Shown: positions 10,300 to 20,808, counted from the stretch's first letter. The stretch is 64,000 nucleotides of DNA from Brachionus manjavacas (GCA_019054805.1 JAHQIY010000003.1:9548001-9612000); one strand, 5' to 3'. Notes: a model not told the origin generated them from the sequence alone. Translations and numbers: made by a program.

Positions 10300-10612
10300 G
10301 ATTAACAATAATATCGAGGATATTAATTGGTTCTTTCCGATACAAAACACAAAAATGAACAATTACAGTTATAACACAAGAAGTCATGATTCAACAATAT
10401 GTAGACAACTGGTCAAGAACTGTAGTCAAAGATTTTATTTTTTTACAAATAGGATTGCGAACTATTGGAATAATCTTCCGAATACAATTATTAAACAAAA
10501 AACAACAAACAATTTTAAGAATATTTTAGACAAAATTAGTCTTGAAATTTTAGAAGAGTTCTCAGGCTACCATAACATGATAGAACATGTTCCGTATGAT
10601 ATTACTCAATGA
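10277..10612 (+). pseudogene. C-terminal end of LINE ORF2 in a shifted frame
   Basis: This frame begins G-D-L-I-Q-Q-F-K-I, the segment that normally follows R-R-L-R in CR1/Jockey-type ORF2 proteins, and continues through Y-N-T-R-S-H, R-F-Y-F-F-T-N-R and W-N-N-L-P, all standard C-terminal signatures. One base lost near 10275 explains the break. It stops at 10610-10612, just before the TATAC tail. Confidence 0.8.
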
Positions 10613-10635
10613 GTATATCATATTATAGCCTTAAA

Positions 10636-10701
10636 ATACTATACTATACTTTACTATACTATACTATACTATACTACTACTATACTATACTATACTATAC
10701 T
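10636..10701 (+). repeat. TATAC microsatellite tail of the LINE
   Basis: About thirteen units of TATAC/ACTAT with occasional TTTAC or TAC variants, placed 23 bp after the ORF2 stop. It marks the 3' end of the inserted LINE copy. Confidence 0.8.
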
Positions 10702-11065
10702 AAAATAGTTTTTTCATTTTGCTTTTTATCTCCACTTTTTAGCAGACCCACGATCTGCCATTTTAGTGGGCTAGAGACGTTTTTTTTACCCATTTTTTGG
10801 TAATTTTTTGGCAAAATTAAGATTTTTTGGTTAAGTTATTTTGAAAGGACCTAAGTAGTTGGAGAGTATTTATATTAAGCAGTTTAAGAGCACAATTTAA
10901 TCAAAATTAGAAGCTATTTAAGAATTAATCATAAAGGAATAAAAAGTCAAATTTCCATTGTAGCAGTCTTGTTGAGACTTGGCACAAAGGGGTTTTAGAT
11001 TTTGGGCTTCAAAAAAGACATTAATATATAGTCATATTTAAGGGGATTAATCAATGGATTTTTTC
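10702..11065. other. Spacer between the LINE tail and the antisense LINE fragment
   Basis: No gene. A short imperfect hairpin lies near 10739-10772 (agcagacccacgatctgcc against the following agtgggct). Otherwise nothing is recognised. Confidence 0.35.
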
Positions 11066-12105
11066 TCATTGAACTATTTTTAATGTATAATTAATTTTTA
11101 ATCTGTTCAGTAGATTCCTAAGTCTAGTTTCGATTATGTCAATTTTCTGATCTTCGATAAGACTAAAAAACTGAATAGACGATATGTCAAATGGTAAGTG
11201 ATAAATTGACTCGAAGGAAGTATTCTGAAGTACCTGTAGTTTTTGCATGTTTGTTCCAGATACACGAGATAGAGTGAAAAAACTATAGACTAAAATGGAA
11301 CCTATAAATGCGTTTTATATTCCTGATAGTGTTTTTTTACTTAATTTCCTAGATTTTTGGGAAAGAATCTTAACTAGATTCACACTATCTGGAATGGGTA
11401 AGCTCAACTAAGGAGTTAAAGTACAGATTTTGGTCAAATTTTGCTCCATGAAAGACCGGAGAGTCTGTGTATGGAATTTTCTTGCCAAAAAGTTTTAGTC
11501 TTAGCTTATTGCTAAGACGACCCAGACCTGACCCAGGCCTAAGCCTCTTCTCAAAGTAAAGTTCGTAAATTGCTTTTTTGAAGTCAAGATTAAAATTTGA
11601 ACCATTTACTGTTTTATGATGCTCAAAATGATATATCTGCTTGAATTGGGATATGATCACTGAACATATCAAAATCTTTTAGAACTTTGAAGTTAGGTAT
11701 CTTATCTGATAGTAATGAAGATATAAGAAATATATTAAGAATTTTAAGAAAGTCAATTTTAAATTTGTTTTATGTTGGTGTTCATTTATTACCGAAAAAT
11801 TGAGCTTGCTAAGAGTTTTCTCTAAAATAAGACCATTTTCATTTTCCTCAAAGCACCCTAGATTTTGAGCTTTCGCATTAAGGTTTCCCCCGAGCATAAT
11901 ATTTCCACATCGTTTTGAAATGTCTAGGAAAAGTTCAAAAGAGCGTTATTTGGTGGATTATAAATACTATGGACAGAAATATGTGTATAATATAAGATTT
12001 TTTGATACTAAGTAGTTCTTGACAAAATTTTTAAAATGAATTATCTTGCTTGAACCTAATTCCGTCTTTAATTAAAAAAGTTTCTCCTCCTCCATTATTA
12101 TTTCT
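11066..12105 (-). pseudogene. Antisense LINE fragment: endonuclease, linker and RT thumb
   Basis: Read on the minus strand from 12105 leftwards: G-G-G with F-L-I-K-D-G, then Y-N-P-P-N-N, L-G-G-N-L-N-A and F-E-E-N-E-N-G, then S-D-H-I-P-I, the order of an APE-type LINE endonuclease. A linker frame (11672-11385) follows, then directly an RT C-terminal piece (V-L-Q-N-T and L-P-F-D-I, 11248-11066). The RT palm is missing, so this copy is internally deleted. There are several frameshifts. The family is related to, but not the same as, the sense copy to its right. In block B the same fragment is cut off at 44276. Confidence 0.7.
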
Positions 12106-12139
12106 GGCCTTTAAAATTGAGTTATGGTTTTATCTTTAT

Positions 12140-14514
12140 TTTCACAATTATCAGTTCATAACAAAACCACGCTACAAGTATGGAGGAGGAGTAGCTATTT
12201 TAATTATTTATTTATTTTTTATCTGTACCGAGCTAATGCTCCTTCAGAATATTTTAATGGGAATATTATTTCAGCACAATCAATTTCTGATTAGCACAAT
12301 GAAAAAAACATTCAACACAATTCGATTTCTTTTAAGCGCAAAAAATTGTATTTAAAAAAAAAAAAAACATTTAACACAAAAAATTGTGCTTGAAAATAAT
12401 TCTTAAAAGAAATTTTTTTTCAACACAAAAATATTTATAATAATATAAGTTTTAAATCTTGTTTTCTATTTAATGATAATAAAGTATATTTCGAAGCTTA
12501 AAAAAAGATATTAAAAAAAACTAGTCTCCAGAAAACCATTTTTCCGCATTTTTTGTTCTACCTCTTTTAGGTTTATTGACAAATTGGTCCTTTTTTTTAA
12601 ACAGTTCTTTTAATGCCAATAAATGTGCACAATATCCTTATTCAGTGAAAAACTTGCAAGAACATTTCTTACTGTTAAGGTTAACTTTAGTTAAATGCAT
12701 TTCTTCATTTTTAATTTTTGTGCTAAAATTTTTTTTTTAAATTTTAATTTTTGTGTTGAGAAGAAATCATTTTGTGCTGAGCGTTTTGGAATTGGGTTGA
12801 ATGGTTATTTTTTTGTGTTGAAAAGGTAGACCCTATTTTAATTAAGAAAGGAATTGAATTTATACAAGATTTTTCTTATGAGGAATTCAATTCCGAAGTC
12901 CTTTGTATAAAACTAAATTTAGGAAAGAATCACGAACTAGTTGTATTTAGTCTTTATAATCCACCCAATGTGCTTCTGAACTTTGAGATTTTTAAAACAG
13001 TTAATAAAAAATGTAGAAACTACATCTTAGGTGGTGATTTAAACGCTAGAACAAAGCAAAAAGGCTGCGTAAGGGAAAATGAAAACGGTTTAATGTTGGA
13101 AATAAAAATCAATGAGTTAGACTTTGAGTAGTCAATGATAAGCTTTCAATATTTTTTAATAAGAATTACTTTGAAAATCTTGATCTTTTTTTAGTTTCAT
13201 CTTCATTAATTGACAAAATTACCGACTTCAATGTAATAGTCAAGACATGACTAATGACGTGACTAATAGCCATTTCCCAATTGAAGCTACAATTTCGATG
13301 GGCTATCAACAGCAAAAAAATTTAACTTTAAAAAAGCGAACTGGCAATTATTTAGCAAGATTTTAAATTCTCAAATAGCTATTATCCCTAAAAGTTCATC
13401 ACTATAGATCAACTAAATGATAAAATTACAGAAAAAATCATTTCTGCTTCTCATAAAATCATTCCTTATCTTTCTCAGAAAATCTACAAAACCGGTCTTC
13501 CCCCGAAAATTGTTATTCTGATAAAAGAACGTAGAAAAGTAAGAAGAAACTTCCAAAAAACTCGTTGTCAAAAGCTCAAGCAAAAATTTAATCAACTTAC
13601 ATTTGAGTTAAAGGCCTCTTTAAAAAAAATTCTGGAATCAAAAATTGGTTTGATTTTATCAAGAAGATGGTAAAAAAAACCCACTTACAAGTAGACCATT
13701 TTGGAAAAAGATAAATAAATTTAGAACAAAAAAAGCATCAAATTTCAATCCAAAATTTGATTTCAAGTGACAAGGAACTCAAAACTAATGAAGAAAAGGG
13801 AAAATGCTTCGAAGAACTATTATCTTCAATATTTAGTCATAATTCTGATTCAATTGATACAAAGAAAGATTTTGAAATTCTAACTCTGAATTCTAACTCT
13901 GAATTCTTTAGAAATTATGATCAGTGTAATTTTAATGATCCAATTTGCTAAAGTGACAAATTGATGTTTTTTTAATTATTTTTAGAGAAGGTAAGTTCCC
14001 GAAAGCGTGGAAAACTTCGAACACTACTATGATTCAAAAAAAGGTGATTCAAATTTACAATTAATTAAATTAATTAAATTAAATTATAGACTAATTAATA
14101 AAAAGAGTTGTTTAAGAAAGTTACTGGAACGAATAGTTTATTCAGGGTTATACAATTTTTTGGAACAAAATTCACTCCTTATCCAGGAGCAATCTGGATT
14201 TAGGAAACACCGGCGAACATCAGATAATCTTTTCTTTTTAATTCAAAAAATTGTGGAATCATTTAATAGAAAAAAAAGATTTTGTGGCCTTTTTTTTGAT
14301 ATTTCTAAGCCTTTTCTAGGGTTTGGCATGAAGGTTTACTTTTTAAATTGTTTAAATGAATCCACCTCATTACTTGACTAACTGGATTAGATCCTTTTTA
14401 GATAGTAGAACATTTAAGGTAAATGTGAATGACCACTTGAGCGACGAATATCAAAAAACTGCAGGTGTTTCTCAGGGCTCAGTAATTAGTCCTCTTTTAT
14501 TTGGTATATATACT
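12140..14514 (+). pseudogene. Sense LINE fragment: endonuclease and RT, broken
   Basis: Starts just before Y-G-G-G-V-A-I-L and, after a 626-bp insert (12207-12832), continues in frame as I-K-K-G-I. Then come Y-N-P-P-N, L-G-G-D-L-N-A-R and E-N-E-N-G of the endonuclease, a degraded linker, and RT motifs: G-K-F-P-K-A-W, L-L-E-R-I-V-Y, Q-S-G-F-R-K-H-R, F-D-I-S-K and S-Q-G-S-V-I-S-P-L-L. It is split by many frameshifts and stops. The RT ends at T-N-D before the catalytic Y/F-A-D-D, partly because a Gypsy element is inserted at 14520; the few remaining codons resume at 19124. Confidence 0.75.
12207..12832. mobile_element. 626-bp insertion with inverted clusters of CAACACAA-type motifs
   Basis: The insertion splits the endonuclease frame cleanly and is bounded by a 12-bp direct repeat ctattttaatta (12195-12206 and 12833-12844); deleting it with one repeat restores the frame. 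The left part holds cagcacaa, tagcacaa, caacacaa and taacacaa motifs in plus orientation, the right part ttgtgctaa, ttgtgttgag, ttgtgctgag and ttgtgttgaa, the same motif inverted. On the minus strand it starts GGTCTACC and ends in an A-rich tail before the direct repeat, which could also fit a SINE-like insertion. No coding frame is seen. Confidence 0.65.
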
Positions 14515-14519
14515 AATGA

Positions 14520-14788
14520 TGTTGTATTTGGTTAGTGGCTTAGGGTTTAAGCTAAGATTATCCAATATTAAAATAAGAGCGTGGTTGATTATATGTTAAA
14601 AAAAAATGTAAAAAGTGCTTTATTAAAGAGTTGATACACTCAAATTTATATAAATAAGAAATTGTACATATGTAAAAAACATTGAATAATATTGATAAGA
14701 AGTGTAAGATTAGTCACATGATTAAATAATTGAACACATAATATAAAAATACTTAGATTAAGACATAGATTAAGATTAAGACATCACA
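14520..14788 (-). repeat. 3' LTR of the Gypsy element
   Basis: 269 bp, TG...CA termini. It matches 18855-19123 except for one base near the element's inner edge (tcaca here, taaca there). The pol frame reads into it and stops at 14776-14778. Confidence 0.95.
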
Positions 14789-15240
14789 TCCTCGGTTGGC
14801 TTTAATTTTGGTTCATCGTAGGACTTAGCTTTGTGTGATTGGATGTCAAATATTATTGGTCTCTGATGTGAGCGTTTAGGATAGCGATTGTTTGGTAGTT
14901 CAGTTGATGAGTCATTGACGAGATTATTGTGGTCAAAAGACACTAGAGCGTTCTCAGTTATTGCAGCAGGGAGTACAGCTTGGTCATGCTCATCTGAATC
15001 AGAACTGGTCTCATATTGTTTGATCTCAGGGTCAAACTGTGTATGATGTTGTTTAGCTAGAGGGCCTGCTCTATCATTAGGTATATTTGGAGATGCTGGT
15101 ACTGGAACTTGTGTTAGATTTCCAATGGTAGGAATTTGTATATGAGCCCTATTGAGTGCCAGAGAATGGTAATAAACCAGATCGTTAAGTTGAATATTAT
15201 TTGCAGAGTTTGATAGAGGCCTTACAGTTTCAGGGATCTC
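14776..15240 (-). pseudogene. C-terminal tail of Gypsy pol
   Basis: A stop-free frame starting F-Q-E-I-P-E-T-V-R-P-L-S, offset by one base from the integrase frame, continuing to R-Y-P-K-R-S, a common motif near the end of Gypsy polyproteins, and stopping just inside the 3' LTR. It is rich in Ser, Asn and acidic residues. Confidence 0.7.
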
Positions 15241-16703
15241 TTGAAATGTGAGATATTGCGAGTGATTTCATGGTTACTTGCATTTCGAGCTGTAATCATC
15301 GTGCCGTTTTTTGATATTACCCTATATGGATTCGGATTGAAGATTGAGTCATGTTTTGTTGCTTGTTTCTGTTTGACCAGTACCATATTGTCAAACTTTA
15401 CAGCTTTGTTCGATTGGATATTAGTTCCACTGATCTTTACCATTGTTCTTTTATGGTTCTCTTCTGCCTTTTCGTTTTTTAACTCACATGTTTTTTGTTT
15501 TTGAACGCTTGGTAGACGACTCATGTTTACTTGATACTTGAACATTAATTGGACTGGTGGGACTTGCATGGTGCTTTGTGGACAAGCTAGATAATTTCTA
15601 AGAAAACTGTTAAGCTCTTGATCCCATGGATTATTTTCTATATTTGCAGCTCTAACCACTTTGTTCACATTCTTCATAAATCTCTCTACACAGCCATTAG
15701 CCTGTGGCCAATAAGGTGTGATCTTTTTATGGAAAAATCCAAGATGTTTTGCAAATTCGCTGAATTTGTGACCATTGAATGGAGGACCATTGTCTGACTG
15801 TACTGTGTTTGGTATGCCAAGAATATTAAAGATTTTAGTTAGAATGGGTATTACTATATAATACCCTGTCGAACTGGATTTTTCTATGACGACAAATCTC
15901 GAATATAAACAAATTATGATTAAAAGGTTGATACCACTGATAGGACCATAAAAATCAATTGCGACTGTATGCCATGGTTCCGGTGGGATCTTAGACGGGA
16001 TCATTTCCGAGTTTTTTCTTTCTGGCTCGATCGCTCAACACGAAATGCAGTTTTTAATGTAAATTTCTACTTTTTGACCAAGGTTAGGGAACCAAACTGT
16101 TTCCCGTAGAAGTGCTTTGGTTTTGGCCATTCCAATGTGACCTTCGTGTGCCGTGGATATTGCTTGGTTTTGTAAACTATCTGGTATGGCTATTTGAAAA
16201 CCTATAAGGACTAACCCATTTGTGGAAATACTAAGCTGGTCTTTAACATTCTGGTAAGCTTTCACATTATGATCGATCAAATATTGTTGGTTGTTAACCA
16301 TTTTGATTACATTTTGCAAGCTTTGATCAGATTTAGTGTGTTGAGCGATCTGCTGAGTAGTAATGGCACCTAATTTCAGACTTGACTCAACAAAGTAGAT
16401 AAATTCATCAGCTGGATTATACTTTGGCGGAGCGTCGATTGGGTTACGCGAAATATAGTCAGCAATGTTATATTTACCTGGTTTATGTTCAATTTTGAAA
16501 TTAAACTGCCTTATGCGTAGATTCCATCGTTGGATTCTTGCTGGCGGATTTGACTTTGGGTTTCGGAATATAAGTTCAACAGCTCTATTTTCCGTAACCA
16601 TTTTGAACGGTCGGCCAAATATATATAAGTGAAGTTTTTCGCACGACCATACCAAACTAAGAGCGTATTCAGGAATGAAACGCGAAACGGAATGTAAGTC
16701 CAA
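15222..16703 (-). pseudogene. Gypsy RNase H remnant and integrase
   Basis: The upper part (16703-16035) begins S-R-F-I-P-E-Y-A and jumps straight to L-S-L-V-W-S-C-E-K-L-H-L-Y, so about 80-90 residues are deleted, including the RNase H catalytic aspartate and glutamate. The integrase zinc-binding site H-E-G-H...C-I-S-C follows, then an in-frame TGA (16035-16037). From ATG 16004 the integrase core has D17, D71 and E107 (I-D-F-Y-G-P, Q-S-D-N-G-P, G-C-V-E-R), a DD35E triad, so the core is intact. It ends at 15222 by a one-base frameshift. Confidence 0.85.
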
Positions 16704-17652
16704 GAAAGCTTCTTACCTCACTGGCGTTTTTTGGAGGGTGAGCCTCACGTATAGCTTTAACCTTTGAGTAATCTGGTTTAACTCCATTGCCAGAGAAAAC
16801 CATTCCGAAAAATTTTATTTCAGGTACATCTATAACAACCTTGCTCATGTTTGCAGTTGCGCCTAAATCGTTGAGTCTTTTGAACACCTTGTTTTTAGCC
16901 AAATCGTGGTCAACTTTGTTTTTTCCATAGATCAAGATGTCATCACTGACGTTTTTAGTGCCTCTAATGTCAGCTAATAATTGTTGGATAGTATTTGGGA
17001 AAATTTCTGCTGCGCAGTTTATTCCAAAATTAAGTCTCTTGTATTGAAATAAGCCAACATGGGTGCTGAAAGTTGTAATGAATCTTGATTCCGGATGCAG
17101 CTCTAGTTGGTGATAGGCTGCGTTGAGGTCTATCTTGGACAAATGTTTTGCACCATTCAAGTCAATTAGCATTTCATCCAAGGTTGGGGTAACATGACGC
17201 TCACGCTGAATAGCTTGATTTGGCAGCCTTGCATCGGTGCATATTCTGATCTTATCAGGTTTATTTGGCTTTGGGACAATAACAATTGGTGACACCCATG
17301 GAGTCGGACCTTTGATTGGTTCAATTATGTCAGTATCAAGCATGTTCTGGATTTCCTTTTCAACGGCATCTCTTAAATGGAATGGTACTCGACGATGTGG
17401 TTGTTGCACTGGTTTTACACCGTGATCAATGTGTAACTTAATTTGGATGCCATTAATTTTTCCAACTTTATTTGAAAAGAGGTTATGATACAACCTAAAT
17501 TCGTCACTTTCGCTACATGTAATTGAAATTATTTTCAGTGCTTCTAGTGTCTCTAATCCAAGAATACAACCTGAGTTTCCAAGACTGATAGCAAACTGAG
17601 TTTCTACTGAGTTGTTTTTGTGTTTAACATGAGTACTGAATGTGCCTAGCAT
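16669..17652 (-). pseudogene. Gypsy protease end and reverse transcriptase
   Basis: 328 codons counting the stop. Residues 1-50 complete the retropepsin fold (I-L-G-L-E-T-L near the end). The RT contains P-H-R-R-V-P, W-V-S-P-I-V-I-V-P-K, the aspartate of K-I-D-L-N-A-A-Y-H-Q, L-N-F-G-I-N-C-A-A-E and the catalytic V-S-D-D-I-L-I-Y-G. All three RT aspartates are present. After S-F-L-G-L the reading shifts frame and the protein stops at 16669. It copies the element RNA in cytoplasmic particles in intact relatives. Confidence 0.85.
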
Positions 17653-17660
17653 TTGTAATG

Positions 17661-18734
17661 CTATGTTGAGCCATATGCATATACTCTTTTTGTGCTCGGT
17701 GCGATATTCACTAGCTTAAAATCAAGACTCTCAAATGTACTTTGGTCGATCACATTGACTGTGGTACCAGTGTCAATGAGAAATCTTGCATTTCCATTCA
17801 GCATTTGAATATCAACATATTTACGTCTTGATGATTGATGGTCGATTGAGAAAACATTTTCAATGTCATCCTCAGTCGTTTCATTTAACTGGTTTATTTG
17901 ATTTGGATATTGTGGTTTTGAGGTGTCATTGTTGCTTTGGCTTGATAACTGTTTGGTTTTTGCGCGACAAACTGTGGCAAAGTGGTTTCTTTTTCCACAG
18001 CTATTGCATGTCTTGTCTTTAGCAGGACATTGGCGATTCTTGTGGGGATACTCATAGCCGCATAGACCACATTTTTGTTCTTGCATACGATCGTTTTGTT
18101 GAGGTTTTGAGTTGTTAAACCTCTTCGTTGGTCTATTAGATCTTGAATCAACTTTGTTTATTTGGTCTGATGGTTCAGCAAGAGGTTTTATTGATTCCAA
18201 TGCTCTCCCAAAACGTAGTGCGTCTTTGAGGGTGAGATTTTCTGCAAGAATAAGCTGTGTCTTGAGACTATTTGAGCTAGTATTTTCCATTATTTGAGAC
18301 AGTATTTCTTCATCATGGTTTTGGAAATCACAGCCAGATGCAGATTCTCGTAAACGACTCACAAATATGTCGATTGACTCATCGTGATACTGTTTTATCT
18401 GTCTAAACTGAGAGATTCTTAGTCGTTTATTTCCAGTTGGTTGGAAGTATGTGCTAAGTTTGTCGATAATCTGTTGAAAAGTGTCATTGTCTGATTTTTA
18501 ATTGGCATAAACATCATATGTTCTTGGTCCAATGCAATTGAGTAGCCTAGCTTTTATTTGACGCAATCTTTTTATGTATTCAGGCGCTGCTAATTCATTT
18601 GCATTAGTTGCCGGTAATGGCTCAAGATCAAGTGTGACCAAAAGGTTGTTAAAACGATCGACCCAGTTCTTCCATCTAAAACTAACGTTAGGGGTGTGCA
18701 GATCAGCATCAAATGTGTTTATCGTTTCATTCAT
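17661..18734 (-). pseudogene. Gypsy gag and protease frame with an in-frame stop
   Basis: From ATG at 18734 the frame runs through the gag capsid-like region, hits a TAA at 18498-18500, and continues in the same frame to 17661. It contains two zinc-knuckle-like groups, C-G-L-C-G-Y-E-Y-P-H and C-N-S-C-G-K-R-N-H-F-A-T-V-C, for RNA binding, then the protease active site F-L-I-D-T-G-T-T-V-N-V-I. The frame ends inside the protease at TAG 17661-17663; the remaining protease and RT continue in the minus-one frame. Since the break falls within the protease and not between gag and pol, a mutation is more likely than programmed frameshifting. Confidence 0.85.
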
Positions 18735-18841
18735 CTTGGCTTAAATTATGATTGGTTTGGTAAATGGTAAAATGAATCGATTATGATTCGGTGTGACACT
18801 GATTATATCGGATTAAATTGGATTAAGTTTTATTCGTTTTT

Positions 18842-18852
18842 CCTCGTCGCCA
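18842..18852 (-). other. Primer-binding site, probably tRNA-Ser
   Basis: Two bases inside the 5' LTR the minus strand reads TGGCGACGAGG. From general knowledge this is complementary to the 3' end of serine tRNAs whose acceptor stem begins GACGAGG. It would prime minus-strand DNA synthesis. Confidence 0.75.
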
Positions 18853-18854
18853 GA

Positions 18855-19123
18855 TGTTGTATTTGGTTAGTGGCTTAGGGTTTAAGCTAAGATTATCCAA
18901 TATTAAAATAAGAGCGTGGTTGATTATATGTTAAAAAAAAATGTAAAAAGTGCTTTATTAAAGAGTTGATACACTCAAATTTATATAAATAAGAAATTGT
19001 ACATATGTAAAAAACATTGAATAATATTGATAAGAAGTGTAAGATTAGTCACATGATTAAATAATTGAACACATAATATAAAAATACTTAGATTAAGACA
19101 TAGATTAAGATTAAGACATAACA
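18855..19123 (-). repeat. 5' LTR of the Gypsy element
   Basis: 269 bp, starting TGTT and ending AACA, a perfect 4-bp inverted terminus. It should carry the promoter and polyadenylation signals of the element on the minus strand. Confidence 0.95.
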
Positions 19124-19128
19124 AATGA

Positions 19129-20668
19129 CATCCCCAAAAGAAACTGTTAAACTTGGGCTTTTTTTGAAAAATTTCTGAGATGAATTTTTTTGGGAAAATA
19201 AAAATATCACTTTCTAGTAGAAAATTTTAGGCTCTTTCGGGTCACAAGTGATTATAACATGTTTAATATTCTTGTGGTGAATGTTTATGCATTTTACCAC
19301 AGTATGCTTTGGCAAATGAATGACACTTTTGAGCCCATCCATGCATCCATTCACATATGTAGATTAAGAATTTGAGGTTGAAAATCAAATCCTATGATAG
19401 CGTTTTGCATTCCCTAAACCTTATAAATAAAATGTTCACATATTTTAATGGAAAAGGGTTTGAAATAGACTCGCACTGTTCAGTTTAGCCCTGGAAAAGC
19501 TCAAAATTATTTAATTTAGTAAAAAAACAATTTTTGAAGAAATAATTAATAAAATTAATTAACTAAAAACATCTGAATTTAGGAACTACAGTGCACTCGC
19601 GTTACAACGAATGAGCGGGACTTTATAATGTCATTCGTTATATGAAAAATCGTTATATCAAATTTTCCATGTTAATTGATTGGTGTTGAAAAAAAATGTA
19701 TAATTGGGCGGTTGATAGATTTTTTTAGTTTTTTATTGACTAAATAAGATAAGAAAACACAAAGTAATTAACATAAACAATAAGAAAAAATTAAATAAAC
19801 TAATTAGATAAACTGAAAAAACTTGTGATTTTCGATTGTTCTATTATCTCAAGCTTTAAGCATATCTCAGGACTCTTTCTTTTTTTACTTTCCATTTTTG
19901 AAACAATAAAAATATAAAAATTTAAATTTACTATTAAATTTACCAATAAAAATTTACTATTAAACAAACAAAAGTTTATATAATAATTTTTGATTGGTTG
20001 GTTTCATTTTATTTTGTCATTATTTTTCAGGAGTTGACACATACAACTTAAAATTTCATTGATAAACAAAAATTATAACGAATGTGCTAAAAAAAGATTG
20101 TATTCGTTAAAGAAAGTGACAATTAACGTTGTTATGTATGAGTTAAGTATGAAAATGGGCTTTGATTTCCCATTCGCAGTAGCGAATTTTTCATAATTTC
20201 ATATTCGTAATATGATATTTTGTTAGCCATTGATTTGAATGGAGAGGAAATCGGGGCTTATACATCATTCGCTGTAACGCGATATTCGTAATAAAGCGAA
20301 TCGTTATAGCGCGAGTGCACTGTATGACGAAACAAAGAATTTGATTTTTCATAAATCTTTTGAAGGAAATCAAGCTGTCGGAAAGAAATTTTATTAAGTT
20401 TAAATTAATTAATTAAAATTGAATTTTGTTTTGTCAAGAGAGCGATAAAGGCAGCTAAAAATTTTATCATAAATATTGAAGCGAGTGATTTATGGCTTAA
20501 AAATATAATAACAAATGGTAGTTTATTTCTTTTTATGAATTTTTTTAATTCTTTCTTAATTAGAAAATATTTTTTTTAAATTTAATTTTGAATAGGAAAA
20601 TATTGAAATAAGATTTGGAAATATTTTGAGAATCAACAGCCCTTTTTAAATTTTTACTACTGTTTGGT
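19129..20668. other. Right part of block A without recognisable coding
   Basis: Continues the interrupted sense LINE for a few codons (D-I-P-K-R-N), then non-coding AT-rich sequence that matches block B to ctactgtttggt. It contains the pogo-like MITE at 19589-20322. Confidence 0.7.
19589..20322. mobile_element. 734-bp pogo/Tigger-like MITE
   Basis: Terminal inverted repeats CAGTGCACTCGCG at both ends, continuing imperfectly through (T/C)TA(C/T)AACGA, are flanked by TA on each side (19587-19588 and 20323-20324). Block B has the empty site, ggaactatgacg near 48876. CAGTG starts and ttcgttata-type sub-repeats are typical of pogo/Tigger elements of the Tc1/mariner superfamily. The interior has no transposase; it contains a second set of inverted ttcg(t/c)-type motifs near both ends. 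Confidence 0.9.
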
Positions 20669-20808
20669 CCTTTAGTATTGATTTTGATTTTTTACTCATT
20701 TACTGAAAACCACCACTTAGTAGTCTTTTTTTCGTAAAAATTGAATAAAATTAAATTTTTTTTTCAATGTGTTTATCGAAAAATTAAATGATAAAATAAA
20801 AAAAAAAT
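20669..20808 (+). repeat. Short dispersed repeat X, copy 1
   Basis: Begins exactly where block A ends (cctttagtattg) and is present in reverse orientation at 50621-50766, about 1.4 kb right of block B. Shared landmarks are ttttttactcatttac, ccaccacttagtagtc and gtgtttatcgaaaaa. Confidence 0.75.

Larger units (their letters stand above)
6847..10701 (+). mobile_element. Non-LTR retrotransposon (CR1/Jockey-like LINE), nearly full length
   Basis: The element comprises ORF1 (to 7533), an Asn-rich linker, ORF2 with endonuclease and reverse transcriptase (7756-10299), the ORF2 C-terminus after a one-base frameshift (to 10612) and a microsatellite tail of TATAC units (10636-10701). Short-repeat 3' tails instead of poly(A) are typical of the CR1/I/Jockey side of the LINE tree. 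No 5' boundary or target duplication could be fixed. With only one frameshift and one in-frame stop it is a young copy. Confidence 0.85.
14520..19123 (-). mobile_element. Ty3/Gypsy LTR retrotransposon, recent but defective
   Basis: 4604 bp, transcribed from the minus strand. Two 269-bp LTRs differ only at one terminal base. A 5-bp target duplication aatga flanks it (14515-14519 and 19124-19128). Order on the minus strand: 5' LTR, primer-binding site, gag, protease, RT, RNase H, integrase, C-terminal tail, 3' LTR. It interrupts the RT of block A; the uninterrupted target is visible at about 48409-48420 in block B. Several stops, frameshifts and an RNase H deletion make it non-autonomous despite its youth. 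Confidence 0.95.
11237..20668. repeat. Block A: composite repeat, first copy
   Basis: Shares about 4.09 kb of near-identical sequence with block B (44276-49225), from tagtttttgcatgtttgttc at the left to ctactgtttggt at the right. Block A additionally carries a Gypsy element (14520-19123) and a pogo-like MITE (19589-20322); without them and their target duplications its length (about 4087 bp) matches block B without its own 846-bp insertion (about 4096 bp). Both copies contain the same head-to-head LINE fragments and the same 0.62-kb insert, so duplication came after those events. Confidence 0.9.

Noticed and set aside
10609-10803. 64-codon Tyr-rich frame over the TATAC tail
   Set aside because: It is translation of a microsatellite, starting after the true ORF2 stop.
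17652-17663. Programmed minus-one frameshift between Gypsy frames
   Set aside because: The break lies inside the protease rather than between gag and pol, no slippery heptamer is visible, and the element has many other breaks.
17786-18022. Plus-strand frame opposite the Gypsy gag/protease
   Set aside because: It is an antisense shadow of the zinc-knuckle and protease region; it has no family motif of its own.
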